DNA from: Gottfriedia acidiceleris
GTDB lineage: Bacteria > Bacillota > Bacilli > Bacillales > Bacillaceae_G
NCBI RefSeq assembly: GCF_023115465.1
Contig: NZ_CP096034.1
Coordinates: 3,720,001 to 3,784,000, forward strand
Length of the DNA stretch: 64,000 nt
Direction of reading: 5' to 3'
Numbering within the stretch: position 1 is the stretch's first letter; each line of letters starts with the position of its first letter. Below the pieces are notes generated by a model that was not told where the DNA came from, made no database searches, and saw nothing but the letters and a program-made list of their open reading frames with translations. The position numbers and the translations under genes were made by a program. This document shows, in pieces, positions 16,721-25,257 of the stretch.

Positions 16721-18163
16721 ATGACGAGTTCTCCACTAACAACTGATCAAATGATTTCAATCATTCAATACGGCTTTAGAAAAACTAACTTCTCAAAAAA
16801 AGTAGTTATTGTAGGCGCTGGAATGGCCGGTTTGACCGCAGCTTCTTTATTAAAGGATGCAGGACACCATGTCACAATTTTAGAGGCAAATGATCGAATT
16901 GGTGGTCGTGCTTATACTTTGCGTGCGCCGTTTAGTGATGAGTCATATTTAAATGCTGGTCCATTACGAATCCCAAATGTCCATCAATTAACGTTAGAGT
17001 ATATTAGAAAATTCAATTTGCCAGTAAATGAATTTATTAATGAAACCCCAAACGATATCATTTATGCAAATGGAATAAAAACGAATCAAGTTAACTATAA
17101 AAGCAATCCAGACATATTAAATTATCCAGTAGCACCAAACGAAAAAGGAAAAACTTCAGATACATTATTGGATCATACATTACAGCCATTTATCAATTTT
17201 ATTAATCAAAATCCATTAACTAATTGGGAAATAGTCGAAAAAAGGTATGGTAATATCTCATTTGGTTCTTTTTTAAATTCGTACTTTTCAATTGGTGCAG
17301 TTGATATGATTGGGGTGCTCCTTGATTTTGAAGCATTTATGGGAATGTCCTTTTTAGAAGTATTAAGGGAACAGGTCACTTTTAAATCAGCCACGAAATT
17401 TTATGAAATAACAGGAGGGATGGATCTATTACCAAAAGCGTTTCTTCCTCAATTAAAGGATAGTATACTATTAAATCGAAAACTGACTAAAATTATTCAA
17501 AATGGTAATTCTTTAACAATCCAAACAACTGACAATAAAACTGCAAACCAATACAATATGAACGCAGATCTTGCTATCATAGCTATACCATTTTCACTTT
17601 TAAGATTTGTGGAAATTGAGCCATTTCATTCAATTTCTTATTACAAGCGAAAAGCAATTCGAGAAATAAACTACATGTCTGCAACAAAAATTGGAATTGA
17701 ATTTAAAAGTAGATTTTGGGAGAAATATGGTCAATTCGGAGGTATGTCTACAACCGATTTGCCTACTAGACTTTCACTCTATCCTAGTACTAGAATTGGC
17801 ACCACTGGTCCAGCAGTAGTGAATGCAAGCTATACGTGGGCAGACGAGGCGTTAACATTGAGTGCCTTAACTGAAGATGAGCGCATTCTTTATGCTTTAC
17901 GGGACTTGGCTAAGCTTTGGGGCAACCAGGTTTATTCTGAATTTGTAACCGGTACGTCCTTTAGCTGGAGTCAAAATCCTTTTTCAGTTGGTGCCTTTAC
18001 ATTTTTTGAACCGGGGCAAGAGGAAGAACTGAATTCTTATATTTCTTCTCCTGAAGGCAGATTGCATTTTGCAGGTGAACATACTTCAAGTTCCCACGCT
18101 TGGATTCAAGGTGCTATTGAGTCTGGGATACGGGCAGCTAATGAAGTTAATAGCATATACTAA
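16721..18163 (+). CDS. Flavin-containing amine oxidase (L-amino-acid/monoamine oxidase type)
   Basis: A 480-residue FAD enzyme. The dinucleotide-binding loop VVIVGAGMAGLTAA (about residues 28-41) is followed by LEANDRIGGRAYT, the conserved GG-R box, and the C-terminal FAD motif LHFAGEHTSSSHAWIQGAIESG (about 447-468). These identify the flavin amine oxidase family, which oxidises amines or L-amino acids to imines with H2O2 release. No signal peptide is evident, but a short N-terminal extension of about 25 residues precedes the FAD loop. The start has AAAGGAGGAG. The gene stands alone. Substrate is not predictable; L-amino acid oxidase is the common Bacillus annotation. Confidence 0.85.
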   Translation: MTSSPLTTDQMISIIQYGFRKTNFSKKVVIVGAGMAGLTAASLLKDAGHHVTILEANDRIGGRAYTLRAPFSDESYLNAGPLRIPNVHQLTLEYIRKFNLPVNEFINETPNDIIYANGIKTNQVNYKSNPDILNYPVAPNEKGKTSDTLLDHTLQPFINFINQNPLTNWEIVEKRYGNISFGSFLNSYFSIGAVDMIGVLLDFEAFMGMSFLEVLREQVTFKSATKFYEITGGMDLLPKAFLPQLKDSILLNRKLTKIIQNGNSLTIQTTDNKTANQYNMNADLAIIAIPFSLLRFVEIEPFHSISYYKRKAIREINYMSATKIGIEFKSRFWEKYGQFGGMSTTDLPTRLSLYPSTRIGTTGPAVVNASYTWADEALTLSALTEDERILYALRDLAKLWGNQVYSEFVTGTSFSWSQNPFSVGAFTFFEPGQEEELNSYISSPEGRLHFAGEHTSSSHAWIQGAIESGIRAANEVNSIY

Positions 18164-18272
18164 ACTACTTAAAAGTAAGAAAGACCGGGTAAGCACAGCA
18201 CGGTCCGATTTTACTCTAACAAGTATTTTTCACTTTTACGTTCACTCATCTACTCGTAGTTTTTATCAAACG

Positions 18273-18316
18273 TTTTGTTTAGGTCTGTTCAACTTGCCTA
18301 AACGAAACCTATTTTT
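18273..18316. terminator. Terminator-like hairpin
   Basis: GTTTTGTTTAGG pairs with CCTAAACGAAAC around TCTGTTCAACTTG, followed by a T-rich stretch; it separates the converging amine oxidase and GNAT genes. Confidence 0.6.
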
Positions 18317-18331
18317 TAAAATTACTAACTA

Positions 18332-18835
18332 TTATTGAATCGGACCACCTGGCCTAAATCGGCACATCATAATTTCATCAACAAATCGGCCATTAGCTTT
18401 TATATTCCCTCTTTTAACACCTTCAACTTTAAACCCAAACTTTTCATATAACGCTTGTGCCTTAGGATTGGTCTCTAATACCCCAAGCTCTACTCTTTCT
18501 AGCATTAACCAATGATCTGCCAAATCTAGTACTTTCGTAAGCAAAGCTTTTCCAATTCCTTTATTATGATGATTTCCATCAGTTGCGATAAATAAATCCC
18601 CTACATGAGACCTGCGACCTGTTCTTTGCACTAAACCAACTAACCCTACTACATCTCCATTACATTCTGCGACAAATTCAAATTCGTTTGCTTGTAAGTT
18701 TCTAATTCTATTTTCCATCATATCTACTCTCATACTAGGTAGAAATATCATATATGGAAAAACATTTTCTTGGGTGCATATACGATGAAGTGCCTTAGCA
18801 TCATTTATTTCTACTGGTCTAATCGATATTTCCAT
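18332..18835 (-). CDS. GNAT-family N-acetyltransferase
   Basis: A 167-residue GNAT protein: ISIRPVEINDAKALHRI at the start, VGDLFIATDGNHHNKGIGKALLTKVLDLAD (acetyl-CoA loop NKGIGKA), RVELGVLETNPKAQALYEKFGFKVEG, then a basic/Gly-Pro end. The LGVLETNPKAQALYEKFGFKxEG box resembles the YhhY/YncA-like amino-acid acetyltransferase branch. Its start lies inside the end of the upstream nucleotidyltransferase gene (25-base overlap), so they are probably expressed together. Confidence 0.85.
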   Translation of the reverse strand: MEISIRPVEINDAKALHRICTQENVFPYMIFLPSMRVDMMENRIRNLQANEFEFVAECNGDVVGLVGLVQRTGRRSHVGDLFIATDGNHHNKGIGKALLTKVLDLADHWLMLERVELGVLETNPKAQALYEKFGFKVEGVKRGNIKANGRFVDEIMMCRFRPGGPIQ

Positions 18836-19323
18836 CTATGCTCACTCCTAAGACTTTTGTCCTGATGATCCTTTTCTCTTGTATTTTTAACCTTATATAA
18901 AAGCACAATTTCTGGACTCAAGTAAGGAATCCCTTCATTTGTAACGCGATAAAATGAGTCAAGCTTACAAGTAATCGATTGATCTCTTCTAAATTTCCAA
19001 TCATTTAATTCGATTTCATTTAATAATACTTCTAATTCATCTTTTGTCTTATCATTTTTACCATGTATTTCATGAATAGGTAGTTCTAAATATTCATTCT
19101 TCCAAGTTGATACTTCCCCTTTAATGACTTTATTAAACGTCCAGTTATGTAAATATTCTTTAAGATATAGTTGCTCCTTACGTGCAATGGCAATTTCAAT
19201 ATCATGGTGATTTCTCGTTTGTTTTTCTAAGAAAAGGTCAATTGTCCATCCACCAGCTATATACCATCCTTTATTAAAATTCTTCATTCGTTTATTTATT
19301 TTATAGCATTGTTCAAAAGACAT
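18811..19323 (-). CDS. Aminoglycoside-adenylyltransferase-like nucleotidyltransferase, possibly truncated
   Basis: A 170-residue protein with the signature of the ANT(2'')-like/aminoglycoside-resistance nucleotidyltransferase domain: WYIAGGWTIDLFLEKQTRNHHDIEIAI, which contains the GG-W and the paired acidic DIE metal ligands. The C terminus reads NTREKDHQDKSLRSEHRW; related proteins have KDxxDF at this point followed by 30-40 more residues, so this one may have lost its last helix by frameshift where the GNAT gene begins. Real substrates of chromosomal members are mostly unknown, so resistance should not be assumed. Confidence 0.7.
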   Translation of the reverse strand: MSFEQCYKINKRMKNFNKGWYIAGGWTIDLFLEKQTRNHHDIEIAIARKEQLYLKEYLHNWTFNKVIKGEVSTWKNEYLELPIHEIHGKNDKTKDELEVLLNEIELNDWKFRRDQSITCKLDSFYRVTNEGIPYLSPEIVLLYKVKNTREKDHQDKSLRSEHRWKYRLDQ

Positions 19324-19344
19324 GACGTTCCCACCTCCTAATTA

Positions 19345-19373
19345 AAAAAGTACCACACAAAATGTATGATACT
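19345..19373 (-). terminator. Terminator of the receptor/propeptide unit
   Basis: On the minus strand AAGTATCATACA pairs imperfectly with TGTGGTACTT and is followed by TTTTTT; it lies just after the propeptide stop at 19385. Confidence 0.55.
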
Positions 19374-19384
19374 TATTTATTGAT

Positions 19385-19648
19385 TTATTTAGTTCTAATA
19401 AATAGTAATTTTTCTACCTTAGGATGAATTGGCTCGTCTGCATAAGAACGATTTGATCGATCATATGGTTGAAACCCATCATCTGCAGACTCACTTTGAC
19501 CAATCTCATCCGAATAAAGTTGTGTCCCTGAATCATCTGAAACAATTGAGGTATCCGAACCATCAGAAACTAAATTAGGACCGTAATTAATAGATAGTAC
19601 AGTGAACAAACACAATATTGTTATAACGTTGAATAGTCTTTTCATCAT
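19385..19648 (-). CDS. Candidate quorum-sensing propeptide (Phr/NprX-like position)
   Basis: An 87-residue protein with a short basic N terminus (MMKR) and a hydrophobic core (LFNVITILCLFTVLSI), a signal peptide for Sec export, then a hydrophilic acidic part with near-repeats VSDGSDTSIVSDDSGTQLYSDE, ending in a basic HPKVEKLLFIRTK segment. The ATG lies one base after the stop of the HTH-TPR receptor gene on the same strand, the arrangement seen for the receptor/propeptide pairs of the RRNPP class such as NprR/NprX. At 87 residues it is longer than NprX or PapR (about 43-48). Which segment would become the mature peptide cannot be told. I recognise no homologue. Confidence 0.6.
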   Translation of the reverse strand: MMKRLFNVITILCLFTVLSINYGPNLVSDGSDTSIVSDDSGTQLYSDEIGQSESADDGFQPYDRSNRSYADEPIHPKVEKLLFIRTK

Positions 19649-19649
19649 G

Positions 19650-20900
19650 TTATTTCCTACTTTCGATAATTTTTAATAGAGTGCTATTGTATTCTTTATA
19701 TAACATGTTTTGTTTTTCTAACGATTCGTGTTTTTCATAGTAATCTGTCACAACATCATAATATTTGATTAATTTTTCATGATCATTGGTTTGAACCCAT
19801 AATGGCAAGCCAACTTCACGTAAATATGTAACTAGATTTGCTTCGTCCTTTTTTGCCTCTAGTAATAAAACCTTCATCCGAATATAGGATGCACTATTTT
19901 TATCCTTTATTTTTGAGAGATTCTTACATAACAACTCAGTAGCCGTCTCGTAATCATTTATGATCATCATATTATTCGCTATATTTGAAATGACTAAAAA
20001 ATACTCTTCAGTCCCCTCCTGTATATTAGATAAATACTCTTGATAATACTTTATTGCTTTTTTATGTTGATTAGAATGATAGTATAAATAGCCTAAATTA
20101 TGTAAAGCACTCATATGTATTGTTTTATCACTTAATATGACAGAAGAATCTAGTATTTCAATTAGGAATTGCTCGGCTCGATCTAAAAACTTGCTCTTAA
20201 TTAATTGAAGTGAAAGTAACATTTTTGCATCAAGGATTCGTTTAATATTATTATTTTGTAGAAAAATAGGAATTGATTTATTACAAAAATACATCGATAA
20301 GGATGTCTGATTAATAAAGCTATAAACTAAAGCTCTATAGAAGCAATATTCCTGGAAATCTATCTCGAGGTTTGGCGTAATTTCTTGTACTTCATCCATT
20401 ACTAGAAGTGAGTCATTATATCTTTTTTCTTTTATGTAATATATTGATAGTGTAAACAAATATTTTATCGTTTCATATTGGGAAAATTTCTTCTTTTTTG
20501 CCTCAAGTTGTTTCCATTTTTTCTTCGCCATTTTAAGATCTTCAATAAAAATATAATATCTCCATATTGTAATACAAAAATCATTTGATATATTAGTAAA
20601 ATTTATACTTTCCTCTTTACCAATCAATTCATCAAACAGCATTTTACTAGAATCATAGTCAGCTCGTTCGATTGAATTCCATAATCGTTTAAGTTGACCA
20701 GTCACTTCATCGATACTATCATTTTCATCTATTTCAACTCGCATCTTTTTTAAAAGCAATTCAATCGTTTCTATACCGGCCTCTTTTGTACCGTTTTCAA
20801 TTTTACTTAAATGCGAAACAGAGCATATTCCTTCACATAATTTCTCCTGGGTCCACCCTAATTTTTTTCGATGATGAAAGATCATCATGCCATAATCCAT
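19650..20900 (-). CDS. RRNPP-type HTH/TPR regulator (NprR/PlcR-like receptor)
   Basis: A 416-residue protein: an N-terminal Xre helix-turn-helix (residues about 5-60: IFHHRKKLGWTQEKLCEGICSVSHLSKIENG), a linker, then eight or nine tetratricopeptide-like helix pairs to the C terminus, for example HMSALHNLGYLYYHSNQHKKAIKYYQEYL. This domain order and length match the NprR branch of the RRNPP family (Rap, Rgg, NprR, PlcR, PrgX), intracellular receptors for re-imported signalling peptides. The small secreted protein gene immediately downstream is the natural partner. It likely controls this locus and others; no operator could be identified by eye in the AT-rich upstream region (20901-21050). Confidence 0.8.
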   Translation of the reverse strand: MDYGMMIFHHRKKLGWTQEKLCEGICSVSHLSKIENGTKEAGIETIELLLKKMRVEIDENDSIDEVTGQLKRLWNSIERADYDSSKMLFDELIGKEESINFTNISNDFCITIWRYYIFIEDLKMAKKKWKQLEAKKKKFSQYETIKYLFTLSIYYIKEKRYNDSLLVMDEVQEITPNLEIDFQEYCFYRALVYSFINQTSLSMYFCNKSIPIFLQNNNIKRILDAKMLLSLQLIKSKFLDRAEQFLIEILDSSVILSDKTIHMSALHNLGYLYYHSNQHKKAIKYYQEYLSNIQEGTEEYFLVISNIANNMMIINDYETATELLCKNLSKIKDKNSASYIRMKVLLLEAKKDEANLVTYLREVGLPLWVQTNDHEKLIKYYDVVTDYYEKHESLEKQNMLYKEYNSTLLKIIESRK

Positions 20901-21137
20901 AATAAAATCTCCTGTTCACCTTTATTTAAAATAGCTAATTATATGACTAGAAACTATTAATTTGTTATATTAAAATTTTTAATCTTCTCTTAATAATTAA
21001 ATTTTATTAGATTTTCTGACATATTAATATACTTTTTCGATTTTTTTCAGACAAATTATATTCAAAAAATTTTCCCAATACAAAAAAGTCAAACAGAATG
21101 GTATGATTTTAGTACAAGCAATTAAACGATACTAACG

Positions 21138-21228
21138 ACTAATAACTTCATTAGTATTTTTTAAATGCACCCCCATTTAATAACCAGTTTTAAAGCAAGA
21201 TGTAATCATTACATCTTGCGATTTTTTT
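21138..21228 (+). ncRNA. Tandem terminator hairpins, possible small RNA
   Basis: Two intrinsic-terminator-like hairpins lie in tandem with no gene before them on this strand: ACTAAT/ATTAGT at 21138-21155 followed by ATTTTTT, and GCAAGATGTAAT/ATTACATCTTGC at 21195-21219 followed by GATTTTTTT. A TATGAT box at 21102-21107 could be a -10 element, but the -35 is poor. The gap (20901-21347) otherwise holds only the divergent promoters of its neighbours. A short untranslated transcript ending here is possible. Confidence 0.3.
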
Positions 21229-21347
21229 GATTAAAGCCATTTTTATTTCTAAAAAAATAATTTAAATATAGTTTTCCAGCCATCAAGTAATTTAATAAAT
21301 TCAAGCTAGTAATCTTCCAAATTAATTTATACTCGTAGAGGTCCTAT

Positions 21348-21845
21348 ATGACAAAAAAACCACTCACTTTATATTTGGTAATTATTGGAATAACCATCAT
21401 TATTATATTAACATTAAAACTATCTATTGAAAAAGAAAAACAGAAGAGATCAGACGATGAAGCGTCTACAGAATTAATAATTGAACAAAATGTTCAAAAC
21501 TCCGTAAGAAACTACATTACAGCTTTAAAGTGGAAAGATGTTGAGATTTATAACTCTGTTGTAGTAGATTCATTAAAAATCAGCAATCACTCTTACTACT
21601 TTTCTAAGATAATGACTAACGTAATTGATGCAAAATTCATCGGTGACAATTTATCTGTCATTCATTTAAATAAGAATGCTCATAAAACAACGGTACATAT
21701 AAAATACGAAATAACATTTGTTGACTGGATCAAGCCTGAAGGAAAATATAAAAACGGTAGAAATATATGTAATGTAACGATGGATCTTGTTAAAATAAAA
21801 AATAAGTGGGTCATTACAAGTATTTATGATTTAAAAGTTATCTGA
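21348..21845 (+). CDS. Membrane-anchored protein, unknown
   Basis: A 165-residue protein with one N-terminal membrane anchor (about residues 7-24, LYLVIIGITIIIILTL) and no cleavage motif or lipobox. The outside part is about 130 residues with VQNSVRNYITALKWKDVEIYNS and a final WVITSIYDLKVI strand, a pattern like small NTF2-like cone-shaped domains found on Bacillus surface proteins; this is a loose resemblance. Upstream sequence AGAGGTCCTAT gives a modest ribosome binding site. Function unknown. Confidence 0.55.
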   Translation: MTKKPLTLYLVIIGITIIIILTLKLSIEKEKQKRSDDEASTELIIEQNVQNSVRNYITALKWKDVEIYNSVVVDSLKISNHSYYFSKIMTNVIDAKFIGDNLSVIHLNKNAHKTTVHIKYEITFVDWIKPEGKYKNGRNICNVTMDLVKIKNKWVITSIYDLKVI

Positions 21846-21886
21846 ATAAAAATACGTTCTCAATAAAGACCATAATAAATGAAGAA

Positions 21887-21923
21887 AATCCACTAGGTGA
21901 TAATTTTTCCCTGTGGTTTTTTT
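21887..21923 (+). terminator. Terminator
   Basis: A CCAC...GTGG hairpin with a partly paired loop, followed by a TTTTTTT run, shortly after the gene ending at 21845. Confidence 0.5.
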
Positions 21924-21982
21924 ATGTATTTAATCTTTTTTCTTGCCTTTATCTATGCATTTTCAAAAAAAAATTGGATACA

Positions 21983-22027
21983 AAAAAGGAGGTCTCAAAA
22001 GTACTCTGACTTTGAGATCTCCTTTTT
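21983..22027. terminator. Bidirectional terminator
   Basis: AAAAAGGAG-TCTCAAA pairs with TTTGAGA-CTCCTTTTT around GTACTCTGAC. Its loop and upper stem (CAAAAGTACTxTGACT) recur at 40761-40806. Confidence 0.8.
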
Positions 22028-22082
22028 AAGTCATCTGTAGTTTCTTCCCAAATCAATTAGCCTAATTACTAAAAAAACCGGA

Positions 22083-22544
22083 TTAAATTGTGTCTAAATC
22101 TTTCAGCAACATATCTTTACTTTCTTCAAACTTTACATCTTTTACATATTCATACGCTTTAGTTTTAGCAGCTAAGCTTTCAGTAGACTGATTTAGTTTT
22201 GCATACGCTCTTGATAAGGCCTCATATGCATATGCAATGTAAAACGGCTCTAACTCTGCTTCTAAACTAATCTTGACACATTTTTTTGCGTAATCTAAAG
22301 CAGTCTCTCCTTGTCCTATAACAGCATATACCCGTGATAATTGCCAATATCCAATCGATATATTTCTTGGTGTATGGCTCTCTACTTTTGTCCAATGCCA
22401 AAAAGAGCTGTGACATAAATGAACCATTTCTTCTGTCTCACTTTGAGATCTATTTTCTACTTCAAGTAGATCCCACACTTTATTAAAACATGAAGCAGCA
22501 AGCTCCCTATGTGTGAAGCTATTTTGTTTAATCGTCTCTTCCAT
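22083..22544 (-). CDS. TPR-like helical protein, unknown
   Basis: A 153-residue soluble protein built of helices in a tetratricopeptide pattern: WQLSRVYAVIGQGETALDYAKKCVKIS and IAYAYEALSRAYAKLNQSTESLAAKTKAYEYV. The conserved HLCHSSFWHWTKV segment is characteristic of a small Bacillus/actinobacterial family annotated only as tetratricopeptide-repeat or hypothetical protein. No catalytic residues are evident; protein-protein interaction is likely. It lies 60 bases after the small anchored peptide gene on the same strand. Confidence 0.65.
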   Translation of the reverse strand: MEETIKQNSFTHRELAASCFNKVWDLLEVENRSQSETEEMVHLCHSSFWHWTKVESHTPRNISIGYWQLSRVYAVIGQGETALDYAKKCVKISLEAELEPFYIAYAYEALSRAYAKLNQSTESLAAKTKAYEYVKDVKFEESKDMLLKDLDTI

Positions 22545-22603
22545 AATTTACTCCTCCATAAACAAAATCAAGAATATGTATTACTCAAATCTAGCTATCA
22601 TTT

Positions 22604-22891
22604 TTATTCACATACCGAGTTTGAGTCAGCATCACAGCTAACTTTCGTTTCAAAGCTTGTTGAGCTATTTTTAATTTGAATAACTGCATTTCTTCGTTGC
22701 TCTTCTAACTTCAATCCTTTTTCACCAACGTATTGTTCATAATAGTTTATTTCTTGTTCTTGTCGCTCGTCAGCATTAGCATTAAAGCTCATTAAAATAC
22801 CTACTGGAGTTGCTAAAACTAACAAAAATACACCAATTCTAAGAGCCGCGTACTTAAATGCTTTGTACCCGTTTTTTAATAATTTATCCAT
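22604..22891 (-). CDS. Small membrane-anchored peptide, unknown
   Basis: The GAGGAG ribosome binding site selects the Met at 22891 (MDKLLKNGYKAFKYAALR), giving 95 residues. One hydrophobic segment (about 17-36, IGVFLLVLATPVGILMSF) follows a basic stretch; then ANADERQEQ, a possible signal-peptidase site, and a charged part ending VSCDADSNSVCE with two cysteines. It could be a secreted peptide after cleavage or a single-pass membrane protein. No family recognised. Same strand as the TPR gene downstream, so possibly a two-gene unit. Confidence 0.5.
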   Translation of the reverse strand: MDKLLKNGYKAFKYAALRIGVFLLVLATPVGILMSFNANADERQEQEINYYEQYVGEKGLKLEEQRRNAVIQIKNSSTSFETKVSCDADSNSVCE

Positions 22892-23052
22892 ATGTATAGA
22901 TCTCCTCAAATTGAATATAATATTCGAAATTCTTTAGCAATTATTGACTAACAATACTATTCTCTGTACTATTCATATTTTCCTGTCTGCCAATTATGGA
23001 TCAAAAAAATTCTATAGGACATTCTGACCAAATTCTTAATTAAAAAAACAAA

Positions 23053-23100
23053 AAACGCATTCATATAAATGAAAATCAATTCATCTATATGAATGCGTTT
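23053..23100 (-). terminator. Terminator of the YeeI gene
   Basis: AAACGCATTCATATA pairs with TATATGAATGCGTTT, with an inner ATGAA/TTCAT pairing; it follows the stop at 23135 on the minus strand. Confidence 0.8.
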
Positions 23101-23134
23101 ATCGTAATTCATTATCTTTATTGTTGCTAAGCTT

Positions 23135-23854
23135 CTATTCACCTAAATCTACATTGTGGTAAACACGTTGAACATCTTCAATATCTTCAAGAACGTCTAA
23201 CATTTTTTCGAACTTTGCAAGGCCATCTTCTGGAAGAGTTATATCATTTTGCGCTAACATTGTTAATTCAGCTACTGTAAACTCCGTAATTCCTACGTTT
23301 TTAAACGCTTCTTGTATTGCATAGAATTGGTCTTGATCAGCGTAAACAATAACAGCGTCTTCTTCTTCTAAAATATCGCGAACATCAACATCTGCTTCCA
23401 TTAAGATTTCAAGAACTTCATCGGAAGTTTTACCTTCAAGTCCAATTACAGCCGTTGCATCGAACATATATGATACTGAACCTGTTACCCCAAGGTTACC
23501 ACCGTTTTTACTAAATGCAGCACGGACCTCTGCAGCTGTACGGTTTACATTATTAGTAAGTGCATCAACAATTACCATTGATCCATTTGGTCCGAAACCT
23601 TCGTAGCGAAGTTCATCGAAGCTTTCTTCAGAACCACCTTTTGCTTTTTCAATGGCACGATCAACAATATGTTTCGGTACACTATAAGTTTTTGCACGCT
23701 CTAGTACAACTTTTAAAGCTTGGTTTGATTCTGGATCCGGCTCACCTTGCTTCGCTGCTACATATATTTCACGTCCAAATTTTGCATAAATACGACTAGT
23801 ATTTGCATCTTTTGAAGCTTTCTTCTCTTTAATATTATTCCATTTACGACCCAT
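23135..23854 (-). CDS. yeeI: YebC/PmpR-family regulator, YeeI type
   Basis: A 239-residue YebC-family protein beginning [20 protein letters not shown], the sequence typical of Bacillus YeeI rather than the YrbC paralogue (which starts MAGHSKW). The family core is clear: [62 protein letters not shown]. YebC proteins act in the cytoplasm; they were described as transcription regulators and, more recently, members were reported to help translation of difficult proline stretches. Which applies to YeeI is unclear. Confidence 0.9.
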   Translation of the reverse strand: MGRKWNNIKEKKASKDANTSRIYAKFGREIYVAAKQGEPDPESNQALKVVLERAKTYSVPKHIVDRAIEKAKGGSEESFDELRYEGFGPNGSMVIVDALTNNVNRTAAEVRAAFSKNGGNLGVTGSVSYMFDATAVIGLEGKTSDEVLEILMEADVDVRDILEEEDAVIVYADQDQFYAIQEAFKNVGITEFTVAELTMLAQNDITLPEDGLAKFEKMLDVLEDIEDVQRVYHNVDLGE

Positions 23855-23998
23855 CTTGTTCCACTCTCTTTCAACTTTAAATCTACGTTTAATTTACTAT
23901 GTATTTGACTTTCGCCAAACATTTACCATTTAATATTATACCTCATTTATACTTTTTTTCGAAATTAATCGTTACTAAAAATTAGTGGAAATAAAAAA

Positions 23999-24024
23999 CA
24001 TTCCTTCTAGTTTTAGAAGTAATG
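23999..24024 (-). terminator. Terminator
   Basis: CATT-CTTCT pairs with AGAAG-AATG around AGTTTT, ten bases after the stop at 24034 on the minus strand, with A-rich flanking DNA on the left. Confidence 0.5.
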
Positions 24025-24033
24025 ATTTTATTT

Positions 24034-24486
24034 TTATATAACCTTTACTTTTATCAAATAAGTAAAATAATTATTCCCCTTCCAAATACCTTTTACTTCA
24101 TAAATCCTTTCCCCTTTTTTAGATCCAAGTTGGAAAGAGTAACTTCCATATTTATCTAAATTATGGTCATAAATATATGATTTTTTAGTCCCAGAGTGCT
24201 CTAATATTTCCACATTTTCGGGTTGTTCCGAAAAATAAATCTTTAAAAGCTCTCCTTCAAAAACTGGAATAGCAACTTCCTCTTTAATATCTTTATAAGT
24301 ACCATTTGTTGATTTATCTTTATCTAATAATTTTCCCCAAGAATAATTTGCTATTTTATAAGGAATTGTTTTATCTGCTAACTCAAACTTAACTTCCGGT
24401 TTTTCATCTTTAGACAAAATAGTTTGATTAATAATGATCGAAATCGTAAAGATTGCCACTAAATATAAGATCACTTTTTTTAACAT
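24034..24486 (-). CDS. Secreted or anchored protein, unknown
   Basis: A 150-residue protein with an N-terminal hydrophobic segment (about 5-20, VILYLVAIFTISIII) and then a polar domain with many aromatic beta-strand-like stretches (KIANYSWGKLLDKD, YGSYSFQLGSKKGERIYEVKGIW, NYFTYLIKVKVI). No lipobox or sorting motif. Probably faces the outside of the membrane. Family not recognised. Confidence 0.55.
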   Translation of the reverse strand: MLKKVILYLVAIFTISIIINQTILSKDEKPEVKFELADKTIPYKIANYSWGKLLDKDKSTNGTYKDIKEEVAIPVFEGELLKIYFSEQPENVEILEHSGTKKSYIYDHNLDKYGSYSFQLGSKKGERIYEVKGIWKGNNYFTYLIKVKVI

Positions 24487-24727
24487 CGAACTTCCGCTCC
24501 ATATTTTTTCATTTAATAAGTTTAATGTAATCTATTTTTATTAAATTGTATATTGGGAAAATTCTGTTGATTTCCACAAATATTTTCAGTTAATTCCGAA
24601 TATTCGTTTCATTATAAAAGTATTTGTATTAACATATTTTTCTAAATAAGTTAACAAACTAATAAAAAAATTAGGGTAATATGATATGAGTAGTCATAAG
24701 TATTTATATTTAGAAAGGATTGAAGAC

Positions 24728-25249
24728 ATGTTTAACAATAATCCAGAATATTGGATCTCTAAACTTGGATTAGAAGCACATCCTGAAGGGGGATATTACA
24801 AATCTACCTATCAATCAAAGGAGCAAATAACTGATCGTGAATTAACGGTAAATTATGATGATCATAGATTGCTTTATACTAGTATCTATTTTTTGCTACA
24901 ATCGCATGATATTTCCCATTTTCACAGATTAAAGTCTGATGAATTATGGTATTTCCATGCAGGCAGTTCATTAACGGTTCATGTTATACATGAAAATGGT
25001 CAATACGAAGAAATAAAATTAGGACTTAATTTAGAAAATGGAGAAGTTCCGCAATATTTAGTACCGAAAAATTCAATTTTCGCTTCTTCAGTTATGCAAG
25101 AAAATACTTTTTCATTAGTAGGCTGTATGGTTTCACCCGGATTTGATTTTAAAGACTTCGAATTATTTACTCAAGAGCAATTGCATAAAAAATACCCTGA
25201 ACATAAAGAGATTATTAATAAATTAGCTTATAAGGTACTTCCTTATTAG
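24728..25249 (+). CDS. Cupin, DUF985 family
   Basis: The AAAGGA ribosome binding site favours the Met at 24728 (MFNNNPEYWISKLGLEAHPEGGYYKSTYQS), giving 173 residues; a longer frame starts at 24686. DUF985 cupin signatures are present: HPEGGYYKSTY, TSIYFLLQSHDISHFHRLKSDELWYFHAGSSLTVHVI, and VGCMVSPGFDFKDFEL near the end. The HFHRLxSDExWxFHxG motif supplies the usual cupin metal ligands. Substrate unknown. The gene is followed at once by repeat copy 3, whose left flank is this gene's terminator. Confidence 0.8.
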   Translation: MFNNNPEYWISKLGLEAHPEGGYYKSTYQSKEQITDRELTVNYDDHRLLYTSIYFLLQSHDISHFHRLKSDELWYFHAGSSLTVHVIHENGQYEEIKLGLNLENGEVPQYLVPKNSIFASSVMQENTFSLVGCMVSPGFDFKDFELFTQEQLHKKYPEHKEIINKLAYKVLPY

Positions 25250-25257
25250 GTCAAAAT

